From Cedecea neteri (GTDB taxonomy: Bacteria; Pseudomonadota; Gammaproteobacteria; Enterobacterales; Enterobacteriaceae), in NCBI RefSeq assembly GCF_000758325.1, contig NZ_CP009459.1:1116001-1180000 (forward strand): DNA of 64,000 nucleotides. Direction: 5' to 3'. Both the position numbers and the translations under genes were made by a program. The notes under the pieces were generated by a model, which saw nothing but the letters and a program-made list of their open reading frames with translations, ran no database searches and was not told the origin of the DNA. The first letter of the stretch is position 1, and every line of letters begins with the position of its first letter. Shown one piece after another: positions 19,787-32,486 of this stretch.

Positions 19787-20989
19787 ATGTTTCATCTTGA
19801 TACCCTTTCTACCCTGGTGGCCGCCACGTTAGTGCTGCTTCTGGGGCGTAAAATGGTCCACTCGGTCCCTTTTCTCAAAAAATACACTATTCCTGAACCC
19901 GTGGCCGGTGGGCTGCTGGTGGCAATCGCCCTGCTTGTCCTGAAAAAAAGCATGGGTTGGGAAATTGAGTTTGATATGAGCCTCAAAGATCCTCTGATGC
20001 TCGCTTTCTTCGCCACCATCGGCCTGAATGCCAATATCGCCAGTTTGCGCAAGGGCGGGAAAGTGGTGGGAATTTTCCTGTTTATCGTCGTTGGGTTACT
20101 GGTTATGCAGAACGCCATTGGCATCGGTATGGCCAGCATGTTGGGGCTCGATCCGCTGATGGGGCTGCTGGCAGGTTCGATAACGTTGTCCGGCGGGCAC
20201 GGTACCGGTGCCGCCTGGGGCAAACTCTTTACCGAACGCTATGGTTTCCAGAATGCGACGGAAGTCGCTATGGCCTGTGCGACTTTTGGCCTCGTGCTGG
20301 GTGGTTTAATTGGTGGCCCGGTTGCCCGCTACCTGGTTAAACATTCGTCTACGCCGAATGGCGCGCCGGAAGACAACGAGATCCCCGGCGCGTTTGAAAA
20401 GCCAGACATCGGGCGAGTCATTACCTCTTTGGTGATGATTGAAACCATCGCGTTGATTGCTATCTGCCTGACAGTGGGGCGCGTCGTTGCTGGATTATTG
20501 CAGGGCACACCTTTTGAGCTGCCGACGTTTGTCTGCGTACTGTTTATTGGTGTGATTCTCAGTAATTTACTTGCCGCCGTGGGCTTCTATCGGGTCTTCG
20601 AACGGGCGGTTTCCGTGTTGGGCAACGTTTGTCTGTCACTGTTCCTGGCGATGGCGTTAATGAGCCTGAAACTTTGGGAGTTGGCCTCTCTGGCGTTACC
20701 GATGCTGGCTATTCTGGCCGTACAAACGCTGTTTATGGCGCTGTACGCCATTTTTGTCACCTGGCGTTTAATGGGCAAAAACTACGATGCCGCCGTGCTG
20801 GCCGCCGGCCACTGTGGGTTTGGCATGGGCGCCACGCCGACGGCGATTGCTAATATGCAGGCGATTACCGAGCGATTTGGCCCGTCCCATATGGCGTTTT
20901 TGGTGGTGCCGATGGTGGGGGCGTTCTTTATCGACATCGTGAATGCGGTGGTGATCAAGCTGTTCCTGATGCTGCCGCTGTTTGCTTAA
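19787..20989 (+). CDS. gltS: Sodium/glutamate symporter
   Basis: Sodium-coupled glutamate carrier of the ESS family in the inner membrane. The 400 residues match E. coli GltS (401). The two halves each contain a glycine-rich re-entrant loop, SGGHGTGAAWG (about 135-145) and GHCGFGMGATPTAIANM (about 340-356), the hallmark of the fold. Eight upstream codons are open, but the ATG at 19787 has AAAGGAG and the family N terminus MFHLDTL. Its stop codon overlaps that of the convergent recG in TTAA. Confidence 0.97.
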   Translation: MFHLDTLSTLVAATLVLLLGRKMVHSVPFLKKYTIPEPVAGGLLVAIALLVLKKSMGWEIEFDMSLKDPLMLAFFATIGLNANIASLRKGGKVVGIFLFIVVGLLVMQNAIGIGMASMLGLDPLMGLLAGSITLSGGHGTGAAWGKLFTERYGFQNATEVAMACATFGLVLGGLIGGPVARYLVKHSSTPNGAPEDNEIPGAFEKPDIGRVITSLVMIETIALIAICLTVGRVVAGLLQGTPFELPTFVCVLFIGVILSNLLAAVGFYRVFERAVSVLGNVCLSLFLAMALMSLKLWELASLALPMLAILAVQTLFMALYAIFVTWRLMGKNYDAAVLAAGHCGFGMGATPTAIANMQAITERFGPSHMAFLVVPMVGAFFIDIVNAVVIKLFLMLPLFA

Positions 20990-23067
20990 GCGTTGGAGTA
21001 GCGTTCGGTTTCCGGCATCCAGCGTTCGATCAGCGCCTTCGCCTGTTCAGGATAGCGTTCGTGAATATGGCGCGCCAGGCGCTGAACCTGCGGAATCATC
21101 CCCTGGTCCCGCAGCAGATCGGCCACCTTGAATTCTGCGTTACCCGTCTGGCGAGTCCCAAGCAGCTCGCCAGGCCCGCGGATCTCCAGGTCTTTTTGCG
21201 CAATCACAAAACCATCGTTGCTGTCTCTCAGCACCTGCAGGCGAAGCTGTGCCGTTTTGGATAGCGGGGATTTATACAACAGCACGCAGTGAGAGGCTAC
21301 CGCCCCACGACCTACGCGGCCGCGCAGCTGGTGGAGTTGCGCAAGCCCTAAACGCTCAGGGTTTTCGATGATCATCAGGCTGGCGTTGGGGACATCCACA
21401 CCGACTTCAATCACCGTGGTGGCGACCAGAAGATGCAGTTCGCCCTGCTTGAAGGCCTGCATTACTGCCTGTTTTTCCTGCGGCTTCATGCGCCCGTGTA
21501 CCAGACCAACGTTAAGTTCCGGGAGGGCGGTTTTTAGCTCTTCCCAGGTCACTTCCGCAGCCTGGGCTTCCAGCAATTCAGACTCTTCAATCAGCGTACA
21601 AACCCAATATGCCTGGCGTTTTTCGTCGCGGCAGGCGTTGCGTACTCGCTCGATTATCTCGCTGCGGCGGGTGTCCGCTATTGCCACGGTAGTGACAGGC
21701 GTTCGTCCCGGCGGCAGTTCATCGATGACTGACGTATCGAGGTCGGCGTAGGCGGTCATCGCCAGCGTGCGGGGAATCGGCGTTGCGGTCATGATCAGCT
21801 GATGAGGATGGAAGCCCTGAATCTGACCTTTTTCCCACAGCGCCAGGCGTTGGTGCACGCCAAAACGGTGCTGCTCATCAATGATAACCAGCGCCAGCCC
21901 GGCAAACTGAACCTGTTCCTGGAAAATAGCGTGAGTGCCGACCACCATCGAAACCTGGCCGCTGGCGATGGCTTCCTGTTGCGCAATTCGGGCTTTGCCT
22001 TTTTGCTTCCCGGCCAGCCAGCCTACCTCGATTCCTAATGGTTCAAACCACTGACGGAAGTTATTCGCGTGCTGTTCCGCAAGCAACTCGGTGGGGGCCA
22101 TCAGGCCAACCTGCTTGCCGTGTGCGATGGCACGAAGGGCTGCCAGTGCGGCAACCAGTGTTTTACCGGAGCCTACATCGCCCTGCACCAGACGCATCAT
22201 GGGCACGTCCAGCGCCATATCGCGCTCTATTTCTGCAACCACCCGTTCCTGAGCCCCGGTAGGCTTAAAGGGAAGGGCAGCAAGCAACTGGTTTTTTAGC
22301 TCGTCGTGGTTCACCAGAGGCAGAGCATGGTAGCGTTGTGCCCCGGCTCGTAGCGCCAGCATACTCAGATTATGGGCAAGCAGTTCTTCAAGGATCAGTC
22401 TTTGCTGCGCGGGATGTTTACCGGTTTCCAGATCGGCCAGTTTCATGTCAGGCGGCGGTCTGTGCAAGGTGCGTAATGCTTCCGGCAGGCTCATCATGCC
22501 CTGACTCAGTTCGGCGGGCAGAAGTTCGGTAATTGCGCAGGTATTCAGCAGCTCGAGTGCCTGATCGGTCAACTTACGTAGCGTAGCCTGGCGGATGCCC
22601 TCGGTCGTTGGGTAAACCGGCGTGAGCGTTTCCTGCAGATCCGGCGTGCTGAGATCGCCCTGAATGCGGTATTCAGGGTGGAACATCTCGGCACCGTATT
22701 TGCCGCGTTTGGCTTCACCGTAAGCGAGCACGCGCTTGCCGGCGGAAAGGCTGTTTTTCATCGCGGCGTTGAAATTGAAGAAACGCATCGTGAGAATGCC
22801 GGTGCCGTCGCTAATCTGGCAGGTCATCATCCGGCGGCCGCCGAAGGTGATATTGCTGTTCAGCACTTCGCCTTCTACTGTGGCGTACAGGCCCGGCTGA
22901 AGGTCGTTAATGGGGTAAAGATGGGTCCGGTCTTCGTAGCGAAGCGGCAGGTGCAGCAGCAGATCCTGGATTGTATGCAGGCCGATTTTGGCCAGCTTGC
23001 CGCTCTGGCTGGCGCCCACTCCGGCAAGCGTGCTTAGCGGGATGGCATCCAGCAGGCGGCCTTTCAT
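20986..23067 (-). CDS. recG: ATP-dependent DNA helicase RecG
   Basis: Branch-migrating helicase that remodels stalled forks and R-loops. The 693 residues equal E. coli RecG. It has an N-terminal wedge/OB domain (about 1-155), then SF2 motor domains with Walker A GDVGSGKT, DEQH box, MTATPIPRTL and the C-terminal motifs GRVGRG and VGVDVPNASLM. The start MKGRLLDAIPL is canonical. It is the last gene of a minus-strand run gmk-rpoZ-spoT-trmH-recG, 3 bases after trmH. Confidence 0.98.
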   Translation of the reverse strand: MKGRLLDAIPLSTLAGVGASQSGKLAKIGLHTIQDLLLHLPLRYEDRTHLYPINDLQPGLYATVEGEVLNSNITFGGRRMMTCQISDGTGILTMRFFNFNAAMKNSLSAGKRVLAYGEAKRGKYGAEMFHPEYRIQGDLSTPDLQETLTPVYPTTEGIRQATLRKLTDQALELLNTCAITELLPAELSQGMMSLPEALRTLHRPPPDMKLADLETGKHPAQQRLILEELLAHNLSMLALRAGAQRYHALPLVNHDELKNQLLAALPFKPTGAQERVVAEIERDMALDVPMMRLVQGDVGSGKTLVAALAALRAIAHGKQVGLMAPTELLAEQHANNFRQWFEPLGIEVGWLAGKQKGKARIAQQEAIASGQVSMVVGTHAIFQEQVQFAGLALVIIDEQHRFGVHQRLALWEKGQIQGFHPHQLIMTATPIPRTLAMTAYADLDTSVIDELPPGRTPVTTVAIADTRRSEIIERVRNACRDEKRQAYWVCTLIEESELLEAQAAEVTWEELKTALPELNVGLVHGRMKPQEKQAVMQAFKQGELHLLVATTVIEVGVDVPNASLMIIENPERLGLAQLHQLRGRVGRGAVASHCVLLYKSPLSKTAQLRLQVLRDSNDGFVIAQKDLEIRGPGELLGTRQTGNAEFKVADLLRDQGMIPQVQRLARHIHERYPEQAKALIERWMPETERYSNA

Positions 23068-23070
23068 GGC

Positions 23071-23760
23071 TTATTTCGCCGACTGCATCGTGGCCCACCA
23101 TGCGGCATCAGCTTCTATCTCACCCTGCTGATTCACATGTGGGTACGGTAAGCCTTTCCGGCGGGAAACGTTCGCCAGCACAGGATAGCCACCTTCAAAC
23201 AGCAGTCTCTGTTGCTCAGCTTCCGGTAACGTACTGTTTTCACGCTGATACATGCCTGCGTTTTGGCGCTGGCGCTGGGCTTCGTACAGGATCAGCGCTG
23301 AGGCAACGGACACGTTCAGGGATTGCACCATACCGATCATAGGAATAATGATGTCCTGGTCGGCAAGCGCGAGCGCCTCTTCGGTAATGCCGGTTTTTTC
23401 CTGGCCCATCAGAATGCAGGTGGGGCGCGTGTAGTCTATCTCACGGAAGTCGACGGCTTTATCGGAAAGATGAGTGGCCAGAATTTGCATGCCGTTGCTT
23501 TTGAGCTGACCGACGGCTTCGCCGATAGTTTTATGCGTTTTAACTTCAACCCAGGAATTACTTCCTGCGGCAGAAGACGCCATCGTGCGCATACGGCTTC
23601 CCGGCCAAACGGCGTGCACTTCATGCACGCCCACGGCGTCGGCGGTGCGGATAATAGCGGAGACGTTATGGGGCTTGTGCACCTGCTCCATACAAACGGT
23701 CAGGTCCGGCTGGCGTCTGGCGAGCATCTCGCAAATACGCGCATAACGTTGAGGATTCAT
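23071..23760 (-). CDS. trmH: tRNA (guanosine-18-2'-O)-methyltransferase TrmH (SpoU)
   Basis: SPOUT-family methyltransferase that makes Gm18 in tRNA from S-adenosylmethionine. The 229 residues match E. coli TrmH. The three SPOUT motifs are visible: HNVSAIIRTADAVG (motif 1, catalytic Arg), ILMGQEKTGITEEAL (motif 2) and IPMIGMVQSLNVSVASALILYEA (motif 3, trefoil knot). It lies 4 bases downstream of spoT and 3 bases before recG in one transcription unit. Confidence 0.97.
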   Translation of the reverse strand: MNPQRYARICEMLARRQPDLTVCMEQVHKPHNVSAIIRTADAVGVHEVHAVWPGSRMRTMASSAAGSNSWVEVKTHKTIGEAVGQLKSNGMQILATHLSDKAVDFREIDYTRPTCILMGQEKTGITEEALALADQDIIIPMIGMVQSLNVSVASALILYEAQRQRQNAGMYQRENSTLPEAEQQRLLFEGGYPVLANVSRRKGLPYPHVNQQGEIEADAAWWATMQSAK

Positions 23761-23764
23761 AACT

Positions 23765-25885
23765 CTAGTTTCTGTTGCGGGTCACTTTAATCACATCTGG
23801 CATCACGCGGATCTTGCGCATGATGTTCGCCAGATGGACGCGATCCCGGGCTGTCAGGCGAATGAAGGCGCTGTATACGCGGCCGTCTTTTTCTTCGGTA
23901 TTGAGGCTCTGGATGTTCGAGCCCGCAGTGTTGATTGCCGCGGTCAGGTTCGCCAGTGCACCCTGGTGGTTAAACATATCCACCTTGATCTCGGTGATAA
24001 ACTCCTGCTCGGTCTCTTTATCCCACTCCACGGCCATGAATTTTTCGGGCTCTTTCTGGTAGCCACGAATATTTCGGCAAGACTCATGGTGGATAACCAG
24101 CCCTTTACCCGGGCTGACGTGAGCGACGATAGGATCTCCCGGAATCGGGCGGCAGCACTTGGCGAAGGTAATCAGAACGCCGTCTGCACCTTTGATTGGC
24201 AAGTTGCTGTGGTTTGTTGCAGGCACCGTGCCTGGCTGAGCAGCAACTGGTGATTCCCCTTGCAGGTTTTTCGCCACGACGACGCTCATTGCGTTCCCGA
24301 GGCCAATTTCGGCCAGCAGGTCGTCAAGCGATGCAAGCTTCATACGGTCCAGTTCACGCTGGAGATTTTCGGCTGGAATTTCAGCCAGTTTACGGCTGCC
24401 ACCGAGCGCATGGTTGAGCAGGCGACGCCCTAAGCTCACGGAATCATCACGCTTCAGGTTTTTCAGCATTTGGCGAATTTTGGCGCGTGCTTTGGAGCTG
24501 ACGACAAAATTAAGCCATGCGGCGTTTGGACGCGCACCCGGTGCGGTAATGATTTCGATAGTTTGCCCGCTGGTCAGCGACTGTGAAAGCGGATAAGGCT
24601 GACGATCAACACGGGCGCCCACGCAGGCGTGACCGATATCGGTATGTACCGCGTAGGCGAAGTCCACCGGCGTTGCGCCTGCAGGCAGTTCTACAATGCG
24701 CCCTTCCGGGGTGAAAACGTAAATCTCATCCGGGAACAGATCGGATTTTACGCTCTCGATAAATTCAAATGAGCTACCGGCACTTTGCTGCAGCTCTAAC
24801 AGGCTTTGCATCCAGCGCTGAGCGCGGATTTGTGCCGTTGTGCTGCTTTCACCTTGCTCTTTATAAGCCCAGTGCGCAGCAACCCCCATTTCCGCCATCT
24901 GATCCATATCTTCAGTACGGATTTGCACTTCAACCGGGACGCCGTGCGGCCCAATCATTGAGGTGTGCAGAGACTGATAGCCGTTCGCTTTCGGAATGGC
25001 GATGTAGTCTTTCACCCGACCTGGACGAGGTTTATAGAGGCTGTGCATCTGCCCGAGGACGCGGTAGCAGGTATCCATGTCGTGGACAATGACGCGGAAC
25101 GCGTAGATATCCATGATTGAATGGAAACGCTGCTCTTTGAGCGTCATCTTGCAGTAAATGGAGTAAAGGTGCTTTTCGCGACCGCTCACGCGGCAGGCAA
25201 TGCCTGCTTCCTGAAGACGCCCGTCGATCTCAGAGAGGATTTTTTGAATCATCTCTTTGCGGTTACCTCGAGCCGCTTTTACCACTTCTTTAATGACGCG
25301 GTAGCGGTTCGGATAAAGCGCTTCAAAGCCAAGCTCTTCCAGTTCGGTTTTCAGGTGATGAATACCGAGGCGGTGAGCGAGTGGGCTGTAAATTTCGAGG
25401 GTTTCACGGGCAATACGGCGACGTTTATCCGGGCGCAATGATCCAAGCGTGCGCATATTATGCGTACGGTCAGCAAGCTTGATCAAAATGACGCGGATAT
25501 CCTGCACCATCGCCATGATCATTTTGCGGAAGTTTTCGGCCTGAGCCTCTTTCTTATCGCGGAACTTCAGTTTATCTAGCTTAGAAACCCCTTCCACCAG
25601 TTCGGCAACGCTTTTGCCAAACAGTTGTTCCATATCCTGGTAGGTGGCCGGGGTGTCTTCAATCACATCATGCAGAAGCGCTGCCATTAGCGTTTCATGG
25701 TCGAGTTTCATCTCGGCCAGGATACAGGCAACGGCGACGGGATGGGTGATATAGGGTTCACCGCTTGAACGTGTTTGTCCCTCGTGAGCATCACGTGCGA
25801 CAAGGTATGCCTGCCGGAGGCGCTTAATTTGCTCCTCTGGCAGATAGTTTTGAATCAGCTGATTCAGGCTTTCAAACAGATACAA
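23765..25885 (-). CDS. spoT: Bifunctional (p)ppGpp synthetase/hydrolase SpoT
   Basis: Makes and mainly degrades the alarmone ppGpp in response to fatty acid, carbon or iron limitation. The order over 706 residues is an HD hydrolase domain (HPVAVACIL and LLHDVIEDT with the HD pair near residue 72), a weak synthetase domain (about 200-330), TGS (about 385-450, IYVFTPEGRIVELPAGATPVDFAY), a helical/zinc-finger region with CCRPIPGDPI, and a C-terminal ACT domain. The linker after NLQ (about residue 555-580) is slightly longer than in E. coli. The start is TTG, as in E. coli, giving MYLFESLNQL. Confidence 0.97.
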   Translation of the reverse strand: MYLFESLNQLIQNYLPEEQIKRLRQAYLVARDAHEGQTRSSGEPYITHPVAVACILAEMKLDHETLMAALLHDVIEDTPATYQDMEQLFGKSVAELVEGVSKLDKLKFRDKKEAQAENFRKMIMAMVQDIRVILIKLADRTHNMRTLGSLRPDKRRRIARETLEIYSPLAHRLGIHHLKTELEELGFEALYPNRYRVIKEVVKAARGNRKEMIQKILSEIDGRLQEAGIACRVSGREKHLYSIYCKMTLKEQRFHSIMDIYAFRVIVHDMDTCYRVLGQMHSLYKPRPGRVKDYIAIPKANGYQSLHTSMIGPHGVPVEVQIRTEDMDQMAEMGVAAHWAYKEQGESSTTAQIRAQRWMQSLLELQQSAGSSFEFIESVKSDLFPDEIYVFTPEGRIVELPAGATPVDFAYAVHTDIGHACVGARVDRQPYPLSQSLTSGQTIEIITAPGARPNAAWLNFVVSSKARAKIRQMLKNLKRDDSVSLGRRLLNHALGGSRKLAEIPAENLQRELDRMKLASLDDLLAEIGLGNAMSVVVAKNLQGESPVAAQPGTVPATNHSNLPIKGADGVLITFAKCCRPIPGDPIVAHVSPGKGLVIHHESCRNIRGYQKEPEKFMAVEWDKETEQEFITEIKVDMFNHQGALANLTAAINTAGSNIQSLNTEEKDGRVYSAFIRLTARDRVHLANIMRKIRVMPDVIKVTRNRN

Positions 25886-25903
25886 GGGCTACCCGCAGGC
25901 TAA

Positions 25904-26179
25904 TTAACGACGACCTTCAGCAATAGCAGTTACGGCCTGCAGTTCTGCGGCTTCCTGCTCTTGCTGTTCCTGGCGCTCACGAACATCGAGAATCTGGTTG
26001 GTGATCAACCCTTCTTCGATTTCACGCAGTGCGATAACGGTCGTTTTATCGTTTTCTTCCGGTACCAGCGGATCTTTACCGCCAACCTGCATCTGACGAG
26101 CGCGACGCGCGGCCACAAGTACCAGGTCAAAACGGTTACCAATTTTCTCTACAGCGTCCTGAACGGTTACGCGTGCCAT
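25904..26179 (-). CDS. rpoZ: RNA polymerase omega subunit
   Basis: Small subunit that chaperones beta' assembly and, with it, forms a ppGpp-binding site. It has 91 residues, starting [31 protein letters not shown], which is essentially invariant in the family. It lies between gmk and spoT, so the ppGpp hydrolase, a ppGpp target and the GMP kinase share a transcript. Confidence 0.98.
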   Translation of the reverse strand: MARVTVQDAVEKIGNRFDLVLVAARRARQMQVGGKDPLVPEENDKTTVIALREIEEGLITNQILDVRERQEQQEQEAAELQAVTAIAEGRR

Positions 26180-26233
26180 AATTAAAATGCTCCACAGGTG
26201 AAGAAATGACTGGGCATGATACTGAAACTGGTG

Positions 26234-26896
<663 letters not shown>

Positions 26897-27094
26897 CTAC
26901 CGGCATATTATACACACCGCTGCCTCAGTACGTAGGTTTTGTCATTGTCCGACACGTTTTTTCTCGTGTTTTACGTGATGTTTTCCGCTTTTTTGTCACT
27001 CGCGATGCAACGAGGTTAGTTTTTAGGGACCCGCCTCGTGTACGGGATCTTTCATGCTCGTGATTGATGCTGGACCCGGTTATACCTCCCCTGA

Positions 27095-29415
<2,321 letters not shown>

Positions 29416-29601
29416 GTTTGTCCCCTCAGAATACCGGCAAAGGGTAGCGTTTTGTGCACTGCATCACGATTGAGATTTTCTAAGTTGAATGAAAAAGGAT
29501 TAGTTTTATTTATTCAAAATATAAGATTTGTTCTTTGTCTGCGGGTATTGATTGATTTCTATGAGTGTTAATGGATTAGTTAAATTATTCAAGGAGAGGC
29601 A

Positions 29602-29991
29602 ATGAAGATATCGGCGATGTTAAAAGCGCTAGCAAATGGCGTCAATCCAGAAACTGGAGAGGTGCTTGGCGGCGAATCAACGGCCAATAAGCCAGAAGCG
29701 ATAAGAATGCTGTTTGCCCTGGCCGAGGAACTGACGGTGAACCCGGAAAAACAGAAAAAGTCCAGGTTAACGCCTGAGGAGAGACAGCAACGTAATCTTG
29801 CAGAAGGGCGTCCGGCTAAGTCTCACTTTCCCTGGGCCGAAGAAGAGAAACTGATCCTCGCAGAGCGCTTTGAGCAAACTGGCGCGATCGAAACCTTGGG
29901 GGATGAGTTCGAACGTTCTCCGAGAGCGGTAGCTATTCAGCTTGAAAAGATGGGGCTTATCACTGCGGAGCAACTGTTGGCGTATACGTAG
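29602..29991 (+). CDS. Unrecognised 129-residue protein with C-terminal Myb/SANT-like helices
   Basis: I do not recognise this gene; E. coli K-12 has dinD in roughly this position, which this is not. The protein begins with a short helical segment containing ANGVNPETGEVL (11-22), a helix (31-45), and a charged linker (EKQKKSRLTPEERQQRN, 49-65). Its C-terminal part, FPWAEEEKLILAERF then TLGDEFERSPRAVAIQLEKMGLI (76-120), resembles a Myb/SANT or helix-turn-helix fold in spacing: a tryptophan, acidic first helix and R-S-P-x-A-V recognition-like helix. AAGGAGAGG precedes the ATG. It is monocistronic, soluble by composition, and possibly a DNA-binding protein. That function is inference. Confidence 0.75.
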   Translation: MKISAMLKALANGVNPETGEVLGGESTANKPEAIRMLFALAEELTVNPEKQKKSRLTPEERQQRNLAEGRPAKSHFPWAEEEKLILAERFEQTGAIETLGDEFERSPRAVAIQLEKMGLITAEQLLAYT

Positions 29992-30007
29992 TACGGTTCA
30001 AAAGAAA

Positions 30008-30028
30008 AAGCCTGCTGAACGCAGGCTT
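30008..30028 (-). terminator. yicC terminator
   Basis: On the minus strand AAGCCTGC-GTTCA-GCAGGCTT is followed by TTTCTTTTG, 8 bases past the yicC stop. On the plus strand it may also mark the end of the 129-residue gene, but there it lacks a T run. Confidence 0.8.
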
Positions 30029-30036
30029 ATGGAATG

Positions 30037-30900
30037 TTACTCGATGTTTTGAATCTGCTCGCGCATCTGCTCGATTAAGACTTTCAGCTCGATAGCTGAA
30101 TTGGTCACGTCGGCATTGATAGACTTAGAGGCCAGCGTATTCGACTCGCGGTTAAACTCCTGCATCATAAAGTCGAGGCGACGGCCAACGGCTTCTTTCT
30201 TTTTCAGGATGTTGTAAGTCTCTTTGACGTGAGCTTCCAGGCGATCCAGCTCCTCCGCGACGTCAATGCGCTGTGCCATCAGCACCAATTCTTGTTCAAG
30301 GCGGTTGTTTTCAAGCTGAACTTCGGCCTCTTCCAGCTTGTTAACCAGGCGCTCGCGCTGCCATTTCACCACTTCTGGCATTTGAGCTCGGACTTTAACC
30401 ACTTCGGCACTGACGCCTTCCAGGCGTTGTTCAATCAGCCCTTTCAGGGCCTGGCCTTCTGTCTCACGGGCAACAATAAAGTCGTCCAGCGCGCCATCAA
30501 GAGCGGAAAGAATTTCAGCGGTAATAGCATCAAGATCTTGTTCCTGAGCTGCCATCACGCCTGGCCAGCGAAGAATATCAACCGGGTTGATTTCTCCTTC
30601 ATCGCTTTGCATTTTGACCCAGTTAGCGGCCTCAACCAGCTGCTTAGCCAGTTTTTCATTGAGAATCAACGAGCCTTGTGCACGAGCATCTGGTTCAAAG
30701 CGCAGGTTGCACTCAATTTTGCCACGGGTGAGGCGGTTACGAATGCGCTCACGAGCAACGGGCTCAAGACTACGGAACTGTTCCGGCATGCGGATATACG
30801 TTTCGAGATAGCGCTGGTTTACCGAGCGTAATTCCCAGGAGGCGGAGCCCCATTCACCTTTTACTTCACGCCGGGCGTAGGCGGTCATACTGCGGATCAT
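30037..30900 (-). CDS. yicC: YicC-type endoribonuclease
   Basis: The 287 residues match E. coli YicC, a conserved RNA-binding protein reported to promote decay of the sRNA RyhB and to act as an endoribonuclease. The N terminus MIRSMTAYARREVKGEWGSASWELRSVNQRYLE and the C-terminal DUF1732 region (MQEFNRESNTLASKSIN, ELKVLIEQMREQIQNIE) are typical. It is divergent from rph. Confidence 0.95.
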   Translation of the reverse strand: MIRSMTAYARREVKGEWGSASWELRSVNQRYLETYIRMPEQFRSLEPVARERIRNRLTRGKIECNLRFEPDARAQGSLILNEKLAKQLVEAANWVKMQSDEGEINPVDILRWPGVMAAQEQDLDAITAEILSALDGALDDFIVARETEGQALKGLIEQRLEGVSAEVVKVRAQMPEVVKWQRERLVNKLEEAEVQLENNRLEQELVLMAQRIDVAEELDRLEAHVKETYNILKKKEAVGRRLDFMMQEFNRESNTLASKSINADVTNSAIELKVLIEQMREQIQNIE

Positions 30901-31025
30901 AGTACGTACCCGTTTTCAGCTAATGTATGGGGGGATTATAGCCATCAGGGGACTTGCAGGATAGGAATAAGCGCCTGAAGTCCGTATAATGCGCAGCCAC
31001 ATTCGTTTTAGCCGGAGAGAAGCCC

Positions 31026-31742
31026 ATGCGTCCATCAGGTCGTAGCGCAGAACAAGTGCGCCCAGTTACCCTGACCCGTCATTACACTAAACACGCTGAA
31101 GGCTCCGTGCTTGTCGAGTTCGGTGATACCAAAGTGCTGTGCACCGCGACCCTTGAAGAAGGCGTGCCTCGCTTCCTGAAAGGCCAGGGCCAGGGCTGGA
31201 TCACCGCTGAATACGGCATGCTGCCGCGTGCAACCCATAGCCGCAATGCCCGTGAAGCGGCAAAAGGCAAACAGGGTGGCCGTACTCTCGAGATTCAACG
31301 TCTTATCGCCCGTTCATTACGCGCAGCGGTGGACCTAAAAGCATTGGGTGAATTTACCATCACCCTGGACTGCGACGTTCTGCAGGCCGATGGCGGTACT
31401 CGAACCGCTTCTATCACCGGTGCCTGCGTAGCGCTGGCCGATGCGTTAAACGGCCTGGTCGCTTCTGGCAAGCTGAAAACTAACCCTATGAAAGGGATGG
31501 TTGCGGCGGTTTCCGTTGGTATCGTCAATGGTGAAGCTCTCTGCGATCTGGAATATGTCGAAGACTCTGCGGCCGAAACTGACATGAATGTTGTCATGAT
31601 GGAAGACGGGCGCATGATTGAGGTGCAGGGCACCGCGGAAGGTGAGCCGTTCTCCCACGAAGAGCTCCTGGCGCTCCTGGCGTTGGCTCGAGGGGGAATT
31701 GATTCCATCATCGCGTCGCAGAAGGCGGCGTTAGAAAATTAA
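31026..31742 (+). CDS. rph: Ribonuclease PH
   Basis: Phosphorolytic 3'-5' exoribonuclease that trims tRNA precursors; it forms a hexameric ring. The 238 residues match the intact enzyme, including the C-terminal part that is frameshifted in E. coli K-12. Key features are [22 protein letters not shown], the phosphate-binding [16 protein letters not shown] and the catalytic [16 protein letters not shown]. It precedes pyrE, and its translation is expected to drive the pyrE attenuator. Confidence 0.98.
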   Translation: MRPSGRSAEQVRPVTLTRHYTKHAEGSVLVEFGDTKVLCTATLEEGVPRFLKGQGQGWITAEYGMLPRATHSRNAREAAKGKQGGRTLEIQRLIARSLRAAVDLKALGEFTITLDCDVLQADGGTRTASITGACVALADALNGLVASGKLKTNPMKGMVAAVSVGIVNGEALCDLEYVEDSAAETDMNVVMMEDGRMIEVQGTAEGEPFSHEELLALLALARGGIDSIIASQKAALEN

Positions 31743-31749
31743 TTTTTTA

Positions 31750-31775
31750 AAAGCGACTGAGAAGTCGCTTTTTTT
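31750..31775 (+). terminator. pyrE attenuator
   Basis: The hairpin AAAGCGACT / AGTCGCTTT followed by TTTTA begins about 8 bases after the rph stop and ends about 33 bases before pyrE. In E. coli the same arrangement is a UTP-sensitive attenuator: when UTP is low, polymerase pauses, ribosomes finishing rph catch up and block the hairpin, and pyrE is transcribed. Here rph is intact, so coupling should work normally. Confidence 0.88.
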
Positions 31776-31807
31776 ATGTCCGTGTCACAATGCTAAGGAG
31801 CAAATCC

Positions 31808-32449
31808 ATGAAACCGTATCAGCGCCAGTTTATTGAGTTTGCGCTTAACAAACAGGTACTCAAGTTTGGCGAATTTACGCTGAAATCCGGGCGTACAAGC
31901 CCCTATTTCTTCAACGCCGGACTGTTTAATACCGGGCGTGACCTGGCGTTATTAGGGCGTTTCTATGCCGCTGCTCTGATGGACTCCGGCATCGATTTTG
32001 ATCTGCTTTTTGGCCCGGCCTATAAAGGCATTCCTATCGCGACAACGACCGCTGTAGCGCTGGCCGAGCATCACGAACGCGATGTGCCTTACTGCTTTAA
32101 CCGCAAAGAAGCGAAAGATCATGGTGAAGGCGGTAATTTGGTGGGCAGCGCGCTTCAGGGCCGCGTTATGCTGGTGGACGACGTGATAACTGCCGGGACA
32201 GCGATTCGTGAGTCAATGGAGATCATTGCCGCGAACGGTGCGAGCCTTGCCGGGGTGCTTATTTCACTCGACCGCCAGGAGCGTGGCCGTGCGGATATCT
32301 CCGCCATTCAGGAAGTTGAGCGCGACTATCAGTGCAAAGTCATTTCGATCATCACGCTCAAAGACCTGATTTCTTATCTGGAAGAGAAACCAGAAATGGC
32401 GGACAAGTTGGCTGCAGTGCGTAAATATCGCGAAGAGTTTGGCGTCTAA
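31808..32449 (+). CDS. pyrE: Orotate phosphoribosyltransferase
   Basis: Converts orotate and PRPP to OMP in pyrimidine synthesis. It has 213 residues, as in E. coli. The PRPP-binding motif [17 protein letters not shown] and the flexible catalytic loop [13 protein letters not shown] are intact. The frame is open 6 codons further up, but the ATG at 31808 with AAGGAG gives the family start [10 protein letters not shown]. Expression is governed by the attenuator just upstream. Confidence 0.98.
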   Translation: MKPYQRQFIEFALNKQVLKFGEFTLKSGRTSPYFFNAGLFNTGRDLALLGRFYAAALMDSGIDFDLLFGPAYKGIPIATTTAVALAEHHERDVPYCFNRKEAKDHGEGGNLVGSALQGRVMLVDDVITAGTAIRESMEIIAANGASLAGVLISLDRQERGRADISAIQEVERDYQCKVISIITLKDLISYLEEKPEMADKLAAVRKYREEFGV

Positions 32450-32456
32450 GTCGAAA

Positions 32457-32486
32457 AGTAAAAAGGGCCGGTGGGCCCTTTTTACT
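32457..32486. terminator. Bidirectional terminator between pyrE and slmA
   Basis: The nearly symmetric hairpin AGTAAAAAGGGCC-GGT-GGGCCCTTTTTACT lies 8 bases past the pyrE stop and touches the slmA stop codon. A and T runs on the outer arms let it work in both directions. Confidence 0.85.
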
